DNA of 64,000 nt, taken from Myxococcus hansupus. GTDB lineage: Bacteria; Myxococcota; Myxococcia; Myxococcales; Myxococcaceae. The notes beneath the pieces are model-generated. The model saw only the letters and a list, made by a program, of their open reading frames with translations, was not told the origin of the DNA and did no database searches. The position numbers were made by a program, and so were the translations under genes. The stretch is taken from the NCBI RefSeq assembly GCF_000280925.3, contig NZ_CP012109.1, positions 7,274,501-7,338,500 on the forward strand, given 5' to 3'. Positions 60,701 through 64,000 of the stretch are shown here, one piece after another; position 1 is the first letter of the stretch, and every line of letters begins with the position of its first letter.

Positions 60701-61324
60701 TCAGAACGCGAAGGCGACCAGCGGCACACTGGGACGCGGCGTCCAGGTTCGCGTCTGCAACGCACCGCGTGCATCGCGACGGGCCTTCACGTCGCGCAGC
60801 TCGTCCTCCAGTTGGATGCGTTCGTTGACCAGTTGCTCGCGGTGGGCCCGGTTGACGGCCGCCCCCCTGCTCCCCGTGATGATACCCGCGACGAGCAGCC
60901 CCACACCCGCGGCGCCACCCACCGACAGGCCCGTGCCCAGGGCCACCAACGCGCCCCGGTTGTCCTCGTTGGACGTGCTCACCCCGTAGATGATGAGGGG
61001 GATGCCCAGCAGCAGCAGCGGCGCCAGCACGTAGCCCGAGTACGCCATCACCATCGAACCCGTGGGCCAGTTGGTGTCGATGGTGCGAATCTCGCTCTGC
61101 AGCTTCGAAATCCGCAGCGTCAGCTCACGGGCGCGGGCGTCCAGGTCCTCCTGCCGGAGCGCGGGCGCGTCGGAGGGGACGTCCACCTCCGGGGCCTCGG
61201 TCTCCGGGGCCTGGGCCACCAGCAGACGGGCGGAGACGGCGCGGCCTTCGGACGGCGTCAGCAAGGAGTGAGAAGCCAGTGACGGTGTGGTGGCGAGCAG
61301 TGCGACAGCGATGAGTGACAACAT
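60701..61324 (-). CDS. exported/membrane protein of unknown function
   Basis: 207 residues. A signal-peptide-like N-terminus, a coiled-coil stretch (ARELTLRISKLQSEIRTID), then two hydrophobic segments (about 92-112 and 125-148) and a second charged coiled coil (about 160-190). No domain recognised. It lies 101 bp upstream of the O-antigen-ligase gene, same strand. Confidence 0.65.
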   Translation of the reverse strand: MLSLIAVALLATTPSLASHSLLTPSEGRAVSARLLVAQAPETEAPEVDVPSDAPALRQEDLDARARELTLRISKLQSEIRTIDTNWPTGSMVMAYSGYVLAPLLLLGIPLIIYGVSTSNEDNRGALVALGTGLSVGGAAGVGLLVAGIITGSRGAAVNRAHREQLVNERIQLEDELRDVKARRDARGALQTRTWTPRPSVPLVAFAF

Positions 61325-61423
61325 GAGTGGCGTCTCCCCCAGGGGCGAAGCAGGCGACCAACCCTAGCATCCGCCCCGGCACGCGGGACTCGATGTCGGC
61401 TTGCATCCAGGGGACCTTCTGGC

Positions 61424-61714
61424 ATGTTCGCCGCATCCATGCGCCGTTTCATCGTCACCGCCGCCCTCCTCTGTTCCGCCCTCTCCGGCCTCATCGGCTG
61501 CAAGGGCGCCTGCCGCGAGCTGTCCGAGAAGCTGTGCGACTGCTCCATCAACTCGGTGGAGAAGGAGCTCTGCCTCCGACGCGCGGGCCAGGAGGAGAAC
61601 CGCGTGGAGCCCACGGCCGAGGACGAGGCCGTGTGTGAGGAACTCGTCGAGGGCTGCGACTGCCGCGCCATCGAGACCGAGGAAGGCAAGCGCGCCTGCG
61701 GCCTGTCGCGCTGA
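61424..61714 (+). CDS. small Cys-rich lipoprotein
   Basis: 96 residues. Signal peptide ends LSGLIGC (lipobox); the mature part is acidic and has nine cysteines counting the lipidated one (GCKGACRELSEKLCDC and so on), probably forming disulfides. An in-frame ATG at 61439 is an alternative start. Unknown function; stand-alone. Confidence 0.7.
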   Translation: MFAASMRRFIVTAALLCSALSGLIGCKGACRELSEKLCDCSINSVEKELCLRRAGQEENRVEPTAEDEAVCEELVEGCDCRAIETEEGKRACGLSR

Positions 61715-61792
61715 AGCACCCGCCGGCGTCCGTTGTCGCCCCAGCCCCCAGGGCCGCGCTCGACGCGGCTTCGCGGCGGCGGGCGTTGCCCC

Positions 61793-62980
61793 TCAGACCC
61801 CGGACACGAACGGCTTCGTGGGTGCCTGGGAAGCCCCTTCCACCCAGGGCGTGAGCGCGGCCCGGACGCGCGCGCGGAGCGGTGTTTCCACGGCGCGGTG
61901 GACCCACAGCGACGCGGGCACGCCCAGCAGCAACACCAGTCCCAGCAGCCCTTCGGGGGTGCGCAGCTCCACCCAGGGTGACAACACGTCCCCCAGGCCC
62001 TTGGCCGCCTCCGACACGGGGTACTGGAGCAGGTAGAGCGCGAAGCTGGCCCCACCCAGCTTCACGCACAGGGGCCGCGACAGCAGCCACCCCAGGGCCC
62101 CGCCCCCGCGCGCCAGGCCGTACACCAGCAGCCCGGACGCGGGCGCCAGCAGCGCGTTGTGCATCAGCGGGTATGCGATTCGAGAGCCCGCGGCCCCCGC
62201 GACCACCAGCAGCGCGGTGCCCAGCGCCGCCAACACCGCGCCCGAGCGCCCCGCCCCTCCCGCCGCCCGCTCCCGCACGAAGGCCCAGCCCAGCAGCACG
62301 CCGAAGAGGAACTCTGGCAGCCGCGCCAGCGGGTTCACCTTGAGCGCCGTCAGCCACGTCCCGGACGACGCGGCGTCGACGGGGCCAGGTCCATCCGGCG
62401 TCAGCGCCAGGTACAGCAGCGGCGGCGCCAATCCCAACACCCACGTGACGCCCAAGGCACCGGGAAGCCACGAGGGCCGCAAGCGGGACAGGCCACGCGA
62501 CAGCCATGGGAACACGCCGTAGAAGCACGCCTCCACCGCCACGGACCAGCCCGGCGGATTCCAGTACAGCGCCAGCCGCGGCAGCCACGCCTGGAGCAGC
62601 GTCAACGCGGCCAGCCCGCCCACGGCCAGCTTCGCGGCGGCCATCGCCCAGCCGTTGGTCTCCACGGACGCCGCGATGGTGGTGGGCGCCGACAGGAGGA
62701 AGGCCAGCACGTAGACGGGGTACACGCGGGCGACGCGCGCGGCCCAGAAGGCCCGGGGCGGCGTCTCCATGCGCCCGTCCGCGTCCAGGTAGTTCCAGGC
62801 GAGCACGAAGCCGGACAGGACGAAGAAGACGCCCACGGCGGCATAACCCGCGCCCACCCAGTTGCGCAGCACTTCGGGCGCCGACCCCAGGGTGGGCGCC
62901 GCGAAGTGGAACAACACGACGTGCAGGGCCGCGAAGAACCGCAGCCCCGTGAGCGCGTCGAGGGAACGACGACTGCTCAC
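61793..62980 (-). CDS. acyltransferase-3 (OafA-like) membrane protein
   Basis: 395 residues, ten membrane helices. LDALTGLRFFAALHVVLFHF with the catalytic His, and GVFFVLSGFVLAWNYLD, are the family landmarks. It O-acylates a sugar of surface polysaccharide. Adjacent to the UDP-glucose dehydrogenase gene, upstream on the same strand, two bases apart, which fits polysaccharide modification. The acceptor is unknown. Confidence 0.92.
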   Translation of the reverse strand: MSSRRSLDALTGLRFFAALHVVLFHFAAPTLGSAPEVLRNWVGAGYAAVGVFFVLSGFVLAWNYLDADGRMETPPRAFWAARVARVYPVYVLAFLLSAPTTIAASVETNGWAMAAAKLAVGGLAALTLLQAWLPRLALYWNPPGWSVAVEACFYGVFPWLSRGLSRLRPSWLPGALGVTWVLGLAPPLLYLALTPDGPGPVDAASSGTWLTALKVNPLARLPEFLFGVLLGWAFVRERAAGGAGRSGAVLAALGTALLVVAGAAGSRIAYPLMHNALLAPASGLLVYGLARGGGALGWLLSRPLCVKLGGASFALYLLQYPVSEAAKGLGDVLSPWVELRTPEGLLGLVLLLGVPASLWVHRAVETPLRARVRAALTPWVEGASQAPTKPFVSGV

Positions 62981-62982
62981 CG

Positions 62983-64000
62983 CTACCGCCGGCCGATGCC
63001 GTAGTACGTGAAGCCCAGCTCACGCATGCGCGCCGGGTCGTACACGTTGCGGCCGTCGAACACGACGGGCGACTTCATCAGCGACTTCATGCGCTCGAAG
63101 TCCGGGTGGCGGAACTCGTTCCACTCCGTCACCACGAAGAGGCCGTCCACGCCCTCCAGCGCCTCGTAGGGCACCGACGCGTAGCGGATGCGCTCACCGA
63201 AGACGCGCTTGGCGGTGTGCGGGGACACCGGGTCATGCGCGATGACCTGGGCGCCCTTGCCGATGAGGCCCTCGATGACCTCGATGGACGGCGCCTCGCG
63301 CATGTCGTCCGTCTTCGGCTTGAAGGCCAGACCCCACACGCCGAACTTGCGGCCCTCCAGCGAGCCGTAGTGCTTGGTGGCCTTGTTCACCAGCAGCTTC
63401 TTCTGGCGCTCGTTGGTGCGCTCCACGGCGCGCAGCAGGTCCAGCTCCAGGCCGTAGTCACGCGCGGTGGCCACCAGCGCCTTCACGTCCTTGGGGAAGC
63501 AGGAGCCGCCGTAGCCCACGCCCGGGAAGAGGAACGGGTAGCCAATGCGCTTGTCCGAGCCCAGGCCCTTGCGCACGAAGTCCACGTCCGCGCCCACCTT
63601 CTCGCAGAGCGCGGCGATGTCGTTCATGAACGAGATGCGCGTGGCCAGCATCGCGTTGGCCGCGTACTTCGTCAGCTCCGCCGAACGCGTGTCCATGAAG
63701 AGAATCGGGTTCTCGGTGCGCACGAAGGGCGAGTACAGGTCCCCCATCACCTTGCGCGCGCGCTCGGAGTCCACGCCGATGACGACGCGGTCCGGCTTGA
63801 GGAAGTCGTCCAGCGCGGCGCCTTCCTTGAGGAACTCCGGGTTGGAGACGACGTCGAACTCCACGCTCGTCACGCCGCGGATGGCCTCGCGAACCTTGTC
63901 CGCGGTGCCCACCGGCACGGTGCTCTTGTCCACCACCACCGTGTACTGCTTCATCGCCTTGCCGACCTGCTCGGCGGCGGCCAGCACGTACTGGAGGTCG
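62983..64000 (-). CDS. ugd: UDP-glucose 6-dehydrogenase, 5' part outside window
   Basis: The frame continues past the window end, so about the first 100 residues (NAD-binding part) are missing. 339 residues are visible. The active-site Cys is in VGYGGSCFPKDVKAL; VVVDKSTVPVGTADKV and the C-terminal VFDGRNVYDP confirm the family. It oxidises UDP-glucose to UDP-glucuronate for surface polysaccharide. The acyltransferase gene follows two bases after its stop codon. Confidence 0.95.
   Translation of the reverse strand, partial: DLQYVLAAAEQVGKAMKQYTVVVDKSTVPVGTADKVREAIRGVTSVEFDVVSNPEFLKEGAALDDFLKPDRVVIGVDSERARKVMGDLYSPFVRTENPILFMDTRSAELTKYAANAMLATRISFMNDIAALCEKVGADVDFVRKGLGSDKRIGYPFLFPGVGYGGSCFPKDVKALVATARDYGLELDLLRAVERTNERQKKLLVNKATKHYGSLEGRKFGVWGLAFKPKTDDMREAPSIEVIEGLIGKGAQVIAHDPVSPHTAKRVFGERIRYASVPYEALEGVDGLFVVTEWNEFRHPDFERMKSLMKSPVVFDGRNVYDPARMRELGFTYYGIGRR

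Overview
The window is high-GC (roughly 70%), gene-dense DNA from a myxobacterium of the Myxococcus/Corallococcus/Pyxidicoccus type. Several features point there: a Pxr-like small RNA with its flanking genes, a SitA/SitI toxin-immunity pair known from myxobacterial outer-membrane exchange, a DUF4388 protein, a PilZ-receiver fusion and a Ser/Thr kinase-like protein. No tRNA, rRNA, CRISPR array, insertion sequence or prophage was found.

Layout. 1-10.8 kb: the end of a DUF4388/J-domain/TPR protein, a YhbY-type RNA-binding protein, a ceramidase-like protein, purF, an RluA-family pseudouridine synthase, wecB and kdsB. 10.9-17 kb: an exporter ABC protein, a tiny ORF with an unusually perfect ribosome-binding site, then pyrG-kdsA-kdsC and an HTH-receiver regulator. 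17-22.5 kb: hsp20, a CPxCG protein, an orphan MshEN-domain protein, serB, a kinase-like protein that has lost its catalytic Asp, and a PilZ-receiver protein. 22.6-30.9 kb: a partial complex I operon (nuoE-F-J-K-L-M-N). 31-38.9 kb: a GNAT gene, the pxr-like sRNA under a sigma-54-type promoter, and a NtrC-type regulator/histidine kinase pair coupled to selB and a phosphoribosyltransferase. 39-46.9 kb: a leucine-dehydrogenase-like enzyme, hslO, an orphan sdhC, ssb, an enlarged PBP4-type carboxypeptidase, dtd, a frameshifted gene and ptsN. 47.4-54.4 kb: hpf, a lipoprotein, a GNAT gene, rpoN and the lptB-lptA-lptC-lpxL operon. 54.4-64 kb: astB, the sitI/sitA pair, a YbaK-like deacylase, an O-antigen-ligase/TPR protein, two small exported proteins, an acyltransferase-3 protein and a partial UDP-glucose dehydrogenase.

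Themes. Envelope polysaccharide genes recur: KDO synthesis and activation (kdsA, kdsB, kdsC), lipid A acylation, Lpt export, O-antigen ligation and the sugar-nucleotide enzymes WecB and Ugd. Sigma-54 biology is represented by rpoN with hpf and ptsN, and by the NtrC-type regulator beside a predicted sigma-54-dependent sRNA. Two genes carry c-di-GMP-type domains (PilZ, MshEN).

The findings most worth attention are the sRNA locus with its promoter and repeats, the SitA/SitI pair, the predicted pseudokinase beside the PilZ-receiver gene, the tiny ORF whose Shine-Dalgarno sequence can be masked by its own coding sequence, and a 40-bp dyad upstream of ptsN.
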